A stretch of DNA of 46,781 nt, taken from contig JACRHJ010000013.1 of the NCBI GenBank assembly GCA_016212105.1, positions 1 to 46,781 on the forward strand, in the 5' to 3' direction. This document shows, piece after piece, positions 1 through 7,039 of the stretch (positions are counted from its first letter, which is position 1; every line of letters starts with the position of its first letter). Both the position numbers and the translations under genes were made by a program. The stretch comes from Nitrospirota bacterium. Lineage in GTDB: Bacteria; Nitrospirota; JACRHJ01. Under the pieces are notes generated by a model. It was given only the letters and a program-made list of their open reading frames with translations. It did not search any database and was not told the origin of the DNA.

Positions 1-209
1 AGGCAGTAGTTGTCCCTGAGGAACGCGAGCGCGTGGAACGAGACCTTGGTCAGGTCGTACCGGGCGTCGAGTGCGAGCCTGTTGAGCGTCTCCACGTCCG
101 CGAGCGACTCGGAGACGGTAATGCCGCCCATGTCCACCAGCCCGTGCGTCAGCGCGTGGAATATAAACGTGTCGTTGGGACACGGTGAGTAGCCGAGTGA
201 TAGATGCAT
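1..209 (-). CDS. mqnD: 1,4-dihydroxy-6-naphthoate synthase MqnD, 5' part only
   Basis: Minus-strand reading from the ATG at 207-209 gives about 69 residues that run off the window edge. The N-terminus reads MHLSLGYSPCPNDTFIFHAL, with the GYSPCPNDTF signature of MqnD in the periplasmic-binding-protein fold (family knowledge). MqnD converts cyclic dehypoxanthine futalosine to 1,4-dihydroxy-6-naphthoate in the futalosine menaquinone pathway. It lies downstream of mqnB on the same strand, which supports the call. The 111-nt gap to mqnB is filled with palindromic repeats. The C-terminal three quarters of the gene are outside the window. Confidence 0.88.
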   Translation of the reverse strand, partial: MHLSLGYSPCPNDTFIFHALTHGLVDMGGITVSESLADVETLNRLALDARYDLTKVSFHALAFLRDNYC

Positions 210-213
210 GTTA

Positions 214-327
214 CACCCCCACCCTGGCCCCCCCCTCAGAGGGGGAGGGTATGAAGGTTGTCATTCTGAGCCCCGGCTTTAAGCATACCGGGGCAGGCTG
301 TGCGAAGAATCCGCCTGTATCTAAATC
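214..327. repeat. Two adjacent dispersed repeats between mqnB and mqnD
   Basis: A G/C-rich palindrome at 214-251 (CACCCCCACCCTGG...GAGGGGGAGGGTAT) has a second copy at 843-881 inside mqnB. It is followed at 259-327 by a 69-nt element starting TGTCATTCTGAGCCCCGGCT that recurs almost unchanged at 14163-14231. A shortened relative sits at 42411-42441. The second element runs through the mqnB stop codon. Confidence 0.85.
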
Positions 328-1286
328 GAGCCCACGATGCGCTCGATTACTACCGCACAGTTGGCAGTGGCCGACGGGATGTCCCAGGCGTTGCGGTTTC
401 TGTCCTCGACCATGTTGCTGATGCCCCGGACCTCCACGAACGGGACGCCGTAGAGCGCCGCGACCTGCGCCGCCGCCGCGCCCTCCATGTTCTCGCAGAG
501 CGCGCCGTACCGCGCGAAGAGTTCCGCCCCGCGCGCGGCGGTGCCGCTTATGGTCGAGACGGTTAGGAAGGGGCCGGAGATGACCTTGAACCCCGGCCCC
601 ATTCCCGCCATATAACCTCCCCTCCCCTCGCGGGAGGGGACTGAGGGGAGGGGGAGCGTGGAAGAGACACCCCCAGCCCCCCTGCCCCCCTCCCCCCCAG
701 GTGGGGAGGGGGAAGAGGGGACAAAACCCATGAACCCTGTCGGTACGCCCGCTCCCCCAACCAGTGGAAACCCCTCACCCCCAACCAGTGGAAACCCCTC
801 ACCCCCAACCCCCTCTCCCGGGAGGAGAGGGGGATTTATATTCACCCCCACCCTGCCCTCCCCCCTCGAAGGGGGAGGGTATAATACCGGTAGGTCGAAG
901 GTCTCGTAATACCGTGCGCCGTCGATGTCGAGGAGCGGCAGGCCGATGTCCGAGAGCGGTTTCCAGCCGCCGGGGGCCTCGACGCCAAGCTCCGCGTAGA
1001 CCTCGCGGGTTGCGACGGCGACGTCCCCTATCCCAAGGCCGGAGCCGGGGTACGCGCCCGCGCAGCCGCCAAGTACGACAAGCTCCGCATCGCCCTTCTC
1101 AAGGAGCGCGGCGAGCGTCATGGCGGTATTGGCCTGGCCGACGCCTGAGACGACAGCCGTGACCTCTCTCCCGGCGAGCCTGCCGGATACGCCGTAACGC
1201 CTGCCGAGCATGACCGCGTCGGGCGAGGACATGAGGAGCGACAGCGGCTCGAACTCCGCCGGGGTCGGGAAGAGTAGGTATATCAT
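321..1286 (-). CDS. mqnB: Futalosine hydrolase MqnB carrying an in-frame repeat insertion
   Basis: Futalosine hydrolase removes hypoxanthine from futalosine to give dehypoxanthine futalosine (menaquinone synthesis, nucleoside phosphorylase-like fold). The start is placed at ATG 1284-1286 (MIYLLFPTPAEF); upstream codons look non-coding. N-terminal family features: GVGQANTA near residue 50, VVLGGCAGAYPGSGLGIGDV near 70-90. C-terminal features: TVSTISGT, ENMEGAAAAQVA near 265 and EVRGISNMVEDR. Between them, residues about 136-228 are a Pro/Gly-rich segment (SRGEGRVG, GGEGFPLV twice, PSSPSPPGGEG) encoded entirely by palindromic repeats. Without it the protein would be about 228 residues, the usual family size. 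There is no clear Shine-Dalgarno, and the stop lies at the edge of another repeat. Whether the enzyme is still active is not known. Confidence 0.85.
   Translation of the reverse strand: MIYLLFPTPAEFEPLSLLMSSPDAVMLGRRYGVSGRLAGREVTAVVSGVGQANTAMTLAALLEKGDAELVVLGGCAGAYPGSGLGIGDVAVATREVYAELGVEAPGGWKPLSDIGLPLLDIDGARYYETFDLPVLYPPPSRGEGRVGVNINPPLLPGEGVGGEGFPLVGGEGFPLVGGAGVPTGFMGFVPSSPSPPGGEGGRGAGGVSSTLPLPSVPSREGRGGYMAGMGPGFKVISGPFLTVSTISGTAARGAELFARYGALCENMEGAAAAQVAALYGVPFVEVRGISNMVEDRNRNAWDIPSATANCAVVIERIVGSI
600..885. repeat. Cluster of palindromic repeats inserted inside mqnB
   Basis: About 285 nt built from several elements found elsewhere in the window: 843-881 matches 214-251; 767-840 contains the element seen at 1985-2031 and 6957-7008, with a 24-nt unit (AACCAGTGGAAACCCCTCAC core) tandemly doubled; 669-715 matches 11157-11197; 611-655 is a further GGGAGGGGA palindrome. 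All of it stays open in the mqnB frame, and the doubled 24-nt unit gives the repeated octapeptide GGEGFPLV. Confidence 0.9.
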
Positions 1287-1293
1287 GTACAGT

Positions 1294-1323
1294 ATAATAT
1301 CACCTGGCCAGTTGATATGTAAA
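1294..1323 (-). promoter_or_regulatory. Candidate sigma-70 promoter of mqnB-mqnD
   Basis: On the minus strand, TTTACA (1323-1318) and TATTAT (1299-1294) are 18 nt apart. The -10 box lies only 7 nt from the chosen mqnB ATG and no ribosome-binding site is seen, so the transcript could be leaderless or nearly so. Inference from motif match only. Confidence 0.4.
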
Positions 1324-1343
1324 GAGATTCCATCTCGTTTGCA

Positions 1344-1372
1344 TTGACAAGGCATGCGCCATATGCTGTAAT
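1344..1372 (+). promoter_or_regulatory. Sigma-70-like promoter of folK-panC
   Basis: TTGACA at 1344-1349 and TGTAAT at 1367-1372 with a 17-nt spacer. The spacer contains GGCATGCGCC. It reads toward folK and diverges from the mqnB promoter. The long leader (about 140 nt) holds two direct repeats and a palindrome. Confidence 0.5.
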
Positions 1373-1373
1373 G

Positions 1374-1441
1374 GGTGCGCGGCACGTCATAACGTGCAGG
1401 TTATCTTGCGGATGATGGTTGGTGCGCGGTACTTCATAACG
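1374..1441. repeat. Pair of 21-nt direct repeats in the mqnB/folK divergent region
   Basis: Copies at 1374-1394 and 1421-1441 share 19 of 21 bases (core GGTGCGCGG.AC.TCATAACG) with a 47-nt period. They start just downstream of the folK -10 box, a position suited to a regulator-binding site, but no regulator is identified. Confidence 0.6.
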
Positions 1442-1477
1442 CCCCCCGGCCCCCTCTTATCTTAAGAGGGGGAGTTA
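1435..1477. repeat. CCCCCTCTTATCTTAAGAGGGGG palindrome (copy 1)
   Basis: A near-perfect palindrome centred near 1461, preceded by TCATAACGCCCC. The same palindrome with the same left flank (TCATAACACCCC) occurs at 15648-15687 between coxC and coxD. There is no T-rich tail, so it reads as a dispersed repeat rather than a terminator. Confidence 0.75.
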
Positions 1478-1520
1478 AGCGGATGGGGCCAATATTGGGA
1501 GACAACCGCCGGAGAATGGC

Positions 1521-1979
1521 ATGGTAGCTTATATCGGGCTCGGCTCCAACATGGGGGACAGGTCAGGCAACGTCCGGCGCGCGGTCGCCATGCTGGACAA
1601 GGTGGATGGCGTACGCGTCGCAGGTGTCTCCCGGCTCCACGAGACGGAGCCGGTCGGGTACACCGACCAGGACAGGTTCGTCAACGCGGCCGTCATGGTC
1701 GAGACGACGCTGACGGCGCACGGGCTTCTCGCGGTCTGCCAGGGCATTGAGGACGCGCTCGGCCGGGTCCGGACAATACACTGGGGTCCGAGGACGATAG
1801 ACCTCGACATACTGATGTGCGGGGACGAGGTCATAGACAAGGACGGCCTGAAGGTGCCGCACCCTCTGATGCACGAGCGGGAGTTCGTCCTGCTGCCGCT
1901 CTCCGAGATAGCCCCGGACACGGTGCACCCGGTGCTCGGGAAAACCGTAAGGGAGCTGCTTTTGGGGCTTGCAAAGTAA
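1521..1979 (+). CDS. folK: 2-amino-4-hydroxy-6-hydroxymethyldihydropteridine pyrophosphokinase
   Basis: 152 residues, normal HPPK length. FolK transfers pyrophosphate from ATP to 6-hydroxymethyl-7,8-dihydropterin in folate synthesis (cytosolic). Visible signatures: the N-terminal YIGLGSNMGDR, RLHETEPVG, FVNAAV near residue 53 and the family hallmark GPRTIDLDIL near 90-99, followed by PHPLMHEREFVLLPL. The ATG at 1521 follows a GGAGA ribosome-binding site. It forms an operon with panC; the gap between them is occupied by a palindromic repeat. Confidence 0.95.
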   Translation: MVAYIGLGSNMGDRSGNVRRAVAMLDKVDGVRVAGVSRLHETEPVGYTDQDRFVNAAVMVETTLTAHGLLAVCQGIEDALGRVRTIHWGPRTIDLDILMCGDEVIDKDGLKVPHPLMHEREFVLLPLSEIAPDTVHPVLGKTVRELLLGLAK

Positions 1980-1980
1980 G

Positions 1981-2032
1981 CGGAGACCCCTCACCCCCAA
2001 CCCCCTCTCCCGCGAGGAGAGGGGGATTATGG
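1981..2032. repeat. Palindromic repeat between folK and panC
   Basis: The element ACCCCTCACCCCCAACCCCC... followed by TCTCCCGCGAGGAGAGGGGG starts just after the folK stop and ends 15 nt before the panC start. It matches 6957-7008 almost exactly and the mqnB-internal copy at 793-840. An inverted relative lies at 42616-42655. It forms a strong hairpin in the folK-panC mRNA. Confidence 0.88.
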
Positions 2033-2046
2033 AAGGCAGGTGTATC

Positions 2047-2886
2047 ATGCGAGTCGTAAAGAGTGTCGCGGAGATGGCGGAGGTTTCGAGGGAACTCAGG
2101 GCCTCGGGTAAGACCGTCGGGTTCGTCCCCACTATGGGCTACCTGCACGCGGGGCACATCTCGCTCGTGAAGGCGGCCCGGAAGGACTGCGGCTCCGTGG
2201 TCCTGTCCATCTTCGTGAACCCCGCCCAGTTCGGGCAGGGAGAGGACCTGGGGACGTATCCGAGGAACCTTGCCGGCGACGTCGAGAAATGCCGCATGGC
2301 CGACGTGGACGTCGTGTTCGCGCCGGAGGCCGCGGAGATGTACCCTGCCGGATACGCGACGTACGTTACGGTCGAGGGCATATCCGACCGGCTCTGCGGG
2401 GCATCCCGGCCTGGCCACTTCAGGGGCGTCGCCACCGTCGTGACAAGGCTGTTTAATATCGTCAGGCCGCACAGGGCGTACTTCGGTCAGAAGGACTTCC
2501 AGCAGACAGTCGTCATAAAAAGGCTCGTCAGAGACCTCATGCTGGACGTGGAGGTCGTGACCGTCCCGACCGTGCGCGAGCCGGACGGCCTCGCCATGAG
2601 TTCCAGGAACTCCTACCTGAGCCCGGCCGAGCGCATGGCATCGGTGCAGATATACCGTTCGCTCGCGTCCGCGAGGAGCCTACGGGAGTCTGGCGAGACC
2701 CGCGCGGGCGTCCTCACCCAGAAGGTACGCGAGAACCTCTCCCACGAGCCTATGTTCAAGGCGGAGTACGTGGAGCTTGTGGACGCAGACACTCTCCTCC
2801 CGGTACAGTCGGCCGATGGCAGGTGCGTCATCGTCCTTGCGGTCAGGCTCGGCAGGACGAGGCTGATAGACAACATGCCGCTTTAG
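2047..2886 (+). CDS. panC: Pantothenate synthetase (pantoate-beta-alanine ligase)
   Basis: 279 residues, the usual PanC size. It joins pantoate and beta-alanine with ATP to make pantothenate for coenzyme A (cytosolic). The signatures appear in order: PTMGYLHAGH (nucleotide-binding HxGH-type motif) near residue 29, FVNPAQFGQGEDL, SRPGHFRGVATVV near 120, FGQKDFQQ and REPDGLAMSSRN with the KMSKS-like serines. The start at 2047 (MRVVKSVAEM) was chosen because an in-frame upstream extension would be encoded by the palindromic repeat and lacks homology; GGAAGGCAGG precedes the chosen ATG. Confidence 0.95.
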   Translation: MRVVKSVAEMAEVSRELRASGKTVGFVPTMGYLHAGHISLVKAARKDCGSVVLSIFVNPAQFGQGEDLGTYPRNLAGDVEKCRMADVDVVFAPEAAEMYPAGYATYVTVEGISDRLCGASRPGHFRGVATVVTRLFNIVRPHRAYFGQKDFQQTVVIKRLVRDLMLDVEVVTVPTVREPDGLAMSSRNSYLSPAERMASVQIYRSLASARSLRESGETRAGVLTQKVRENLSHEPMFKAEYVELVDADTLLPVQSADGRCVIVLAVRLGRTRLIDNMPL

Positions 2887-2944
2887 GGGACGGAGGACGG
2901 GCCTCTCCCGACTGCATATCGCGCATGGGCTGGCAGGCCGCGTG

Positions 2945-3009
2945 TTGCCTGACCGCCGTGCGCCGTGATATAATCAGTAGTTGAAATATCCCCCCTTAAT
3001 GGCTATAAT
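2945..3009 (+). promoter_or_regulatory. Two tandem sigma-70-like promoters before the c-di-GMP operon
   Basis: Upstream promoter: TTGCCT (2945-2950), 18-nt spacer, TATAAT (2969-2974). Downstream promoter: TTGAAA (2981-2986), 17-nt spacer, TATAAT (3004-3009). Both read toward the HD-GYP gene at 3051. Perfect -10 boxes stand out in a G+C-rich background. Confidence 0.6.
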
Positions 3010-3050
3010 AACGGTTCACTTATACGGCAACATAGCGGGACGGAACAAAC

Positions 3051-4679
3051 ATGGCAGAGATATACACGATCGACAAGTTCGTTGACGGGGTCGAGACGCT
3101 CCTCAGGAAGGCGCTCAAGGACCTGGGCGCCATGCGCGGCTCGCTGATGGTCCTGGACAACCGGGAGAAGGTCCTCAGGATAAAGGTCGCGGTCTCCCTG
3201 AACCCGTCCGGCTCGCTCGGCCAGGCGATAATAGACGGCACCCGCCTGAAACTCGGAGAGGGCGTGTCCGGCATGGTGGCCCAGACCAAGAAGCCTATAC
3301 TCATAAACGACATGGAGGAGCTGAAGAGACAGTTCCCCGGGCTTCAGACCACTACGGACTCGGCGCGCTACGAAAGCTCGCTCGTCGTGCCGATACTCGA
3401 GGACGGGCTGACCGTCGCCGTGCTGAACATAAACGATAAGGTGGACGGCGGGCGGTTCACCAACAACGACCTGCTCACCTCCGAGATGCTCGCCGAATAC
3501 TGCGGAGTCGCGCTGAAGCTCGAAAGGCTCAACCGGGGCATACTGCACGTCAACGAGATAATCAGGGAGATCTCGCTCACCAACTCGCTGAACGAGATAT
3601 ACCGCCTCGTGGTGTCGAACGGGGCGGAGATACTGGACTGCGAGTCCGCATCGCTCATGCTCGTGGAGAAGCGGACGGACGGCTCCCACTACCTGGTCGT
3701 CAAGGAGAGCACCGACCGGGACGTCGTCGGCCAGACCCGGAAGCTCGGCGAGAGCGTGTCCGGCTACGTCTGGAAGACCGGCGAGCCCATCCTGATAAAA
3801 AGCGTCGAGGACGGCATCCGCGACCGGCGTTTCAAGATACTGAACAAGCCCGGCTCGTTCATTGTCGTGCCGCTTAACCTCAAGTACCAGACGCCCTACG
3901 CCCTGAACGTGGCGCTCAAGAGCGTGTCCACGATAGGGGTGCTCAACTTCACGCAGAGGGCGGGCGGCCATGCATTCACGTCCGAGCAGCTCGAGGCCAT
4001 AATAAACTACTCGAACCTCGTGGCGATAGCCATCGAAAAGGCCCGGTACTTCAACGAGTCGAAGACCGCGTACCTCTCCACCGTCAAGGCGCTGTCCGCC
4101 GCGCTCGAGTCCAAGGACGGCTACACCAAGGCGCACTCTGACTCAGTGGAGTTCATCTGCGGCGCGCTTGCCGACAGGCTGTACTTTACTGACAAGGAGA
4201 AGGAGGACCTCCAGATAGCCGCCCTGCTTCACGACATCGGGAAGATCGGCATACCGGAGGCGATACTCCACAAGAAGGGCAGGCTGACCTCCGACGAATA
4301 CACGAAGATAAAGACGCACATCGAGGAGGCGGACAACATACTGCGGCACACGTTCTACCTCGACGACTCGAGGGAGATCGTCAGGCACCACCACGAAAGC
4401 TTCGACGGCACGGGCTACCCGGCCGGCCTCAGGGGCGAGGACATACCGATGGGCGCGAGGGTGCTGGCCGCGGCCGACGCCCTGCACGCCATGACCTCCA
4501 ACAGGCCCTACAGGGAGGCCATGCCGCTTGAGGCCGTGGCCGAGGAACTCAGCCGCTGCAGCGGAAAACAGTTCGACCCGCAGGTTGTCGGGCTGCTGCT
4601 CGAAATACTCCACACCCTGCCATTATCCGGCCCGGAGGACGAGACAAGCCGTGCAAAGACAAGCAGAAACGGCAACTGA
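3051..4679 (+). CDS. GAF-GAF-HD-GYP cyclic-di-GMP phosphodiesterase
   Basis: 542 residues, no membrane segment, so probably cytosolic. Two GAF sensor domains occupy roughly residues 10-165 and 170-335, then an HD-GYP domain follows (about 345-520). Catalytic features: HD at 394-395 in LLHDIGKIGIP, the HHHESFDGTGYP block (HHH 446-448, GYP 455-457) and the later DALHAMTSNRPYR. HD-GYP proteins hydrolyse cyclic-di-GMP to pGpG/GMP (family knowledge). The gene has tandem promoters and overlaps the diguanylate cyclase gene downstream by 29 nt. Opposing synthesis and breakdown activities are thus co-expressed, each behind its own GAF sensor. Confidence 0.92.
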   Translation: MAEIYTIDKFVDGVETLLRKALKDLGAMRGSLMVLDNREKVLRIKVAVSLNPSGSLGQAIIDGTRLKLGEGVSGMVAQTKKPILINDMEELKRQFPGLQTTTDSARYESSLVVPILEDGLTVAVLNINDKVDGGRFTNNDLLTSEMLAEYCGVALKLERLNRGILHVNEIIREISLTNSLNEIYRLVVSNGAEILDCESASLMLVEKRTDGSHYLVVKESTDRDVVGQTRKLGESVSGYVWKTGEPILIKSVEDGIRDRRFKILNKPGSFIVVPLNLKYQTPYALNVALKSVSTIGVLNFTQRAGGHAFTSEQLEAIINYSNLVAIAIEKARYFNESKTAYLSTVKALSAALESKDGYTKAHSDSVEFICGALADRLYFTDKEKEDLQIAALLHDIGKIGIPEAILHKKGRLTSDEYTKIKTHIEEADNILRHTFYLDDSREIVRHHHESFDGTGYPAGLRGEDIPMGARVLAAADALHAMTSNRPYREAMPLEAVAEELSRCSGKQFDPQVVGLLLEILHTLPLSGPEDETSRAKTSRNGN

Positions 4680-5700
4680 GGTCCAGGAGCTTATCGACCT
4701 GCTCGACGTGGCCAAGCTGGTCGTCTCGACACTCGAGATGCACCAGGTGCTGGACGCCATACTGAAGAGCGCGATGAAGCTCACGAACACGAACGCGGGC
4801 AGCATAGCGCTTTACGACAAGGACACGCAGGAGCTTTCGATATTCGCGCACCGCGGGTTCAGCCACGACTTCGTGGGAGACACCAGGTGGAAGGTGCGGC
4901 CCGGCGGGCTGACCGACAAGATACTGAAGTCGAAGAAACCGACTGTCATATCCGACACGACGAACCAGAAGTTCTTCACCAACCCCCTCGCCCTCAAGGA
5001 GGGGATAAAGTCCATGGTCTGCGTCCCGCTGATATTCAACGAGGACATCATCGGCATATTCTACGTGGACGACTTCTCCCCACGGAAGTTCAACAGGCGG
5101 GAGCTGCGGCTCCTGTACATACTGTCTTCGTTCGCGGCGATGAGCATAGACCACGCGCGGCTCCACGAGACCACCAGGCAGCTCGCGGTCACGGACGGCC
5201 TGACCGGGCTGTACAACCACCGGCATTTCCAGGAGGTCCTCGACAAGGAGGTCGCGCGCGCGGGGCGGTACGGCGAGAAGGTGTCGCTCATCATGCTCGA
5301 CATCGACGACTTCAAGAAGCTCAACGATCAGTATGGCCACACCTTCGGGGACAAGGTGCTGAAGAAGCTCGCGGACATACTCAGGGAGTCAGTCCGCGAC
5401 TCGGACACCGCCGCGCGCTACGGCGGCGAGGAGTTTACCGTGATACTCCCTAAGGTGGGTTCCTATCAGGCGTCGCTCATGGCGTACAGGCTGCTCAGGG
5501 ACGTCACGAAGAAGTCCCAGCGTCTCATGCGCGGCAAGGGCTCACTCACCGTCAGCATGGGCGTATCGTGTTACCCGGACGACGCAACCAGCAGGCGCGC
5601 GCTGATAGAACTCGCGGACAGGGCGCTGTACGAGGCCAAGAGGCGCAGCAAGGACACCGTGGTCGAGTACCAGGCGCTGACGAGGGACGAAGTTGCCTGA
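4651..5700 (+). CDS. GAF-GGDEF diguanylate cyclase
   Basis: 349 residues from GTG 4651, which follows GGAGG at 4634-4638 and overlaps the HD-GYP gene end; a longer open frame upstream is antisense-like and was rejected. One GAF domain (about residues 15-165) precedes a GGDEF domain (about 180-340) with TDGLTGLYNHRHF, LDIDDFKKLND and an intact active site RYGGEEF near 257-262. An RDSD inhibitory site lies exactly five residues before GGEEF, so product inhibition by c-di-GMP is expected (family knowledge). It makes c-di-GMP from two GTP. The stop overlaps the start of the next gene. Confidence 0.92.
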   Translation: MQRQAETATEVQELIDLLDVAKLVVSTLEMHQVLDAILKSAMKLTNTNAGSIALYDKDTQELSIFAHRGFSHDFVGDTRWKVRPGGLTDKILKSKKPTVISDTTNQKFFTNPLALKEGIKSMVCVPLIFNEDIIGIFYVDDFSPRKFNRRELRLLYILSSFAAMSIDHARLHETTRQLAVTDGLTGLYNHRHFQEVLDKEVARAGRYGEKVSLIMLDIDDFKKLNDQYGHTFGDKVLKKLADILRESVRDSDTAARYGGEEFTVILPKVGSYQASLMAYRLLRDVTKKSQRLMRGKGSLTVSMGVSCYPDDATSRRALIELADRALYEAKRRSKDTVVEYQALTRDEVA

Positions 5701-6901
5701 CCTCCTGAAAATCCTTTCGGTCTTCGCCCTGGTCGTCTGGCTCCTCAAGCTCAAATGGAACCTCGGCGGGGTCATGCTCATCGCGGCCGGGGTCCTCGGC
5801 CTCCTGATGGGCCTCGGCCCGCTCGACATCCTCGGAATTTCCTACAAGGCCTGCGTCGCCCCGTCCACCGTATCGCTCATAGTCGCGCTCGCGCTCATCA
5901 TGGTCCTCGAGAACATCCTGAGGAAGACCGACACGCTCAAAAAGCTGGTCGAGTCGCTGAAGGGGCTCCTCGGCGACCACAGGGTCGTCATGGCGCTCAT
6001 GCCCGCGATAATAGGCATACTGCCGTCCGCAGGGGGCGCGTACTTCTCCGCGCCGCTCGTCGAGGAGTCGGCCTCCGGCTGCTCAGTACACGCGGACAGG
6101 AAGAGCTTCATCAACTACTGGTTCAGGCACATTTGGGAGTACGTCTCGCCGCTTTACCCCGGCTTCATACTGATGGCCGCGGTCGCGGGCGTGCCGATGG
6201 GCAGGGTGTTCCTGTACCAGGTCGCGTTCCCCATCACGGTGCTTCTGACCGGGGCCGCGCTGGGCTTCAAGGACGTGCCGCCGCCCGCGCCCGGCGTCAG
6301 GAAGGAGAGGAACCTCAAGGACCTTGTCCCGTTCATCGCGAGCTTCAGCCCGATACTCTCGGTGATGGTCCTCGTCATGGCGCTTAAAGTGGACATAGCC
6401 ATCGCCATGGTTGCCGTCGTATCGGCGCTGTTCGCCTGGTTCAGGTACTCGCCCACGAAGATATGGGCGACGATGAAGGAGTCGCTCTCGATCAAGACAC
6501 TCGTCCTCGTCCTCGGCGTGATGGTCTTCAAAGGGGTTATGGAGGGCTCCGGCGCGGTGGACGACCTGCCGGACTTCTTCGCCTCGGTGGGCGTGCCGAC
6601 GGCGCTGGTGCTGTTCATCCTGCCGTTCCTGGTGGGCCTTATGACCGGGATAACCATAGCCTTCGTCGGCGTTACCTTCCCGATGATACTGCCGCTCATC
6701 GGCGGACAGGACCCGGACATGGCAATGCTCGCGTTCGCATTCGCGTCCGGGTTCGCGGGCGTGATGTACTCGCCTGTACACCTCTGCCTCGTCCTCACCA
6801 AGGACTACTTCAAGTCCGAGCTTGCCCCGATATACCGGATGATGCTCGTGCCGGAGGCGCTCGTCGTCGCAGTCGCGGTGGTGCAGATGCTGGTGGTGTA
6901 A
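5693..6901 (+). CDS. DUF401-family integral membrane permease
   Basis: 402 residues starting at TTG 5693, overlapping the previous stop by 8 nt (GAGGGA just upstream). About ten hydrophobic helices are visible, with conserved-looking loops: ALMPAIIGILPSAGGAYFSAP near residue 105, NYWFRHIWEYVSPLYPG near 140, and a repeat-like LPFLVGLMTGITIAFVGVTFP near 310 followed by SGFAGVMYSPVHLCLVLT. This pattern matches DUF401 (PF04165), distant relatives of the GntP/ion-transporter superfamily. The substrate is unknown. Co-transcription with c-di-GMP enzymes is suggested by the overlap but not explained. Confidence 0.8.
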   Translation: MPDLLKILSVFALVVWLLKLKWNLGGVMLIAAGVLGLLMGLGPLDILGISYKACVAPSTVSLIVALALIMVLENILRKTDTLKKLVESLKGLLGDHRVVMALMPAIIGILPSAGGAYFSAPLVEESASGCSVHADRKSFINYWFRHIWEYVSPLYPGFILMAAVAGVPMGRVFLYQVAFPITVLLTGAALGFKDVPPPAPGVRKERNLKDLVPFIASFSPILSVMVLVMALKVDIAIAMVAVVSALFAWFRYSPTKIWATMKESLSIKTLVLVLGVMVFKGVMEGSGAVDDLPDFFASVGVPTALVLFILPFLVGLMTGITIAFVGVTFPMILPLIGGQDPDMAMLAFAFASGFAGVMYSPVHLCLVLTKDYFKSELAPIYRMMLVPEALVVAVAVVQMLVV

Positions 6902-6956
6902 GGTGGATGACCCCCGGCGCCCGCTCCCGCTTTCATAACACCCACAACCCCCTCGG

Positions 6957-7009
6957 TGGAAACCCCTCACCCCCAACCCCCTCTCCCGCGAGGAGAGGGG
7001 GATTATAGG
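6957..7009. repeat. Palindromic repeat after the DUF401 gene
   Basis: Nearly identical to the folK/panC element (1985-2031): CCCCTCACCCCCAACCCC then TCTCCCGCGAGGAGAGGGGGA and ATTATA. It lies 55 nt downstream of the DUF401 stop and could act as a 3' hairpin, although it lacks a U-tract. Confidence 0.85.
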
Positions 7010-7039
7010 AATAGCGATGCTTCCATGGTGCCGACCATC

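Noticed and set aside
658..909. Open frames on the plus strand through the repeat cluster
   Set aside because: They translate the antisense of the G/C-rich repeats into low-complexity Pro/Gly sequence with no ribosome site; the minus-strand frame is continuous with a known enzyme.
4528..4650. An upstream extension of the GGDEF gene beginning at ATG 4528
   Set aside because: It is the shifted frame of the HD-GYP gene end with a Ser/Arg-rich composition; GTG 4651 has a ribosome site and begins the coherent GAF sequence.
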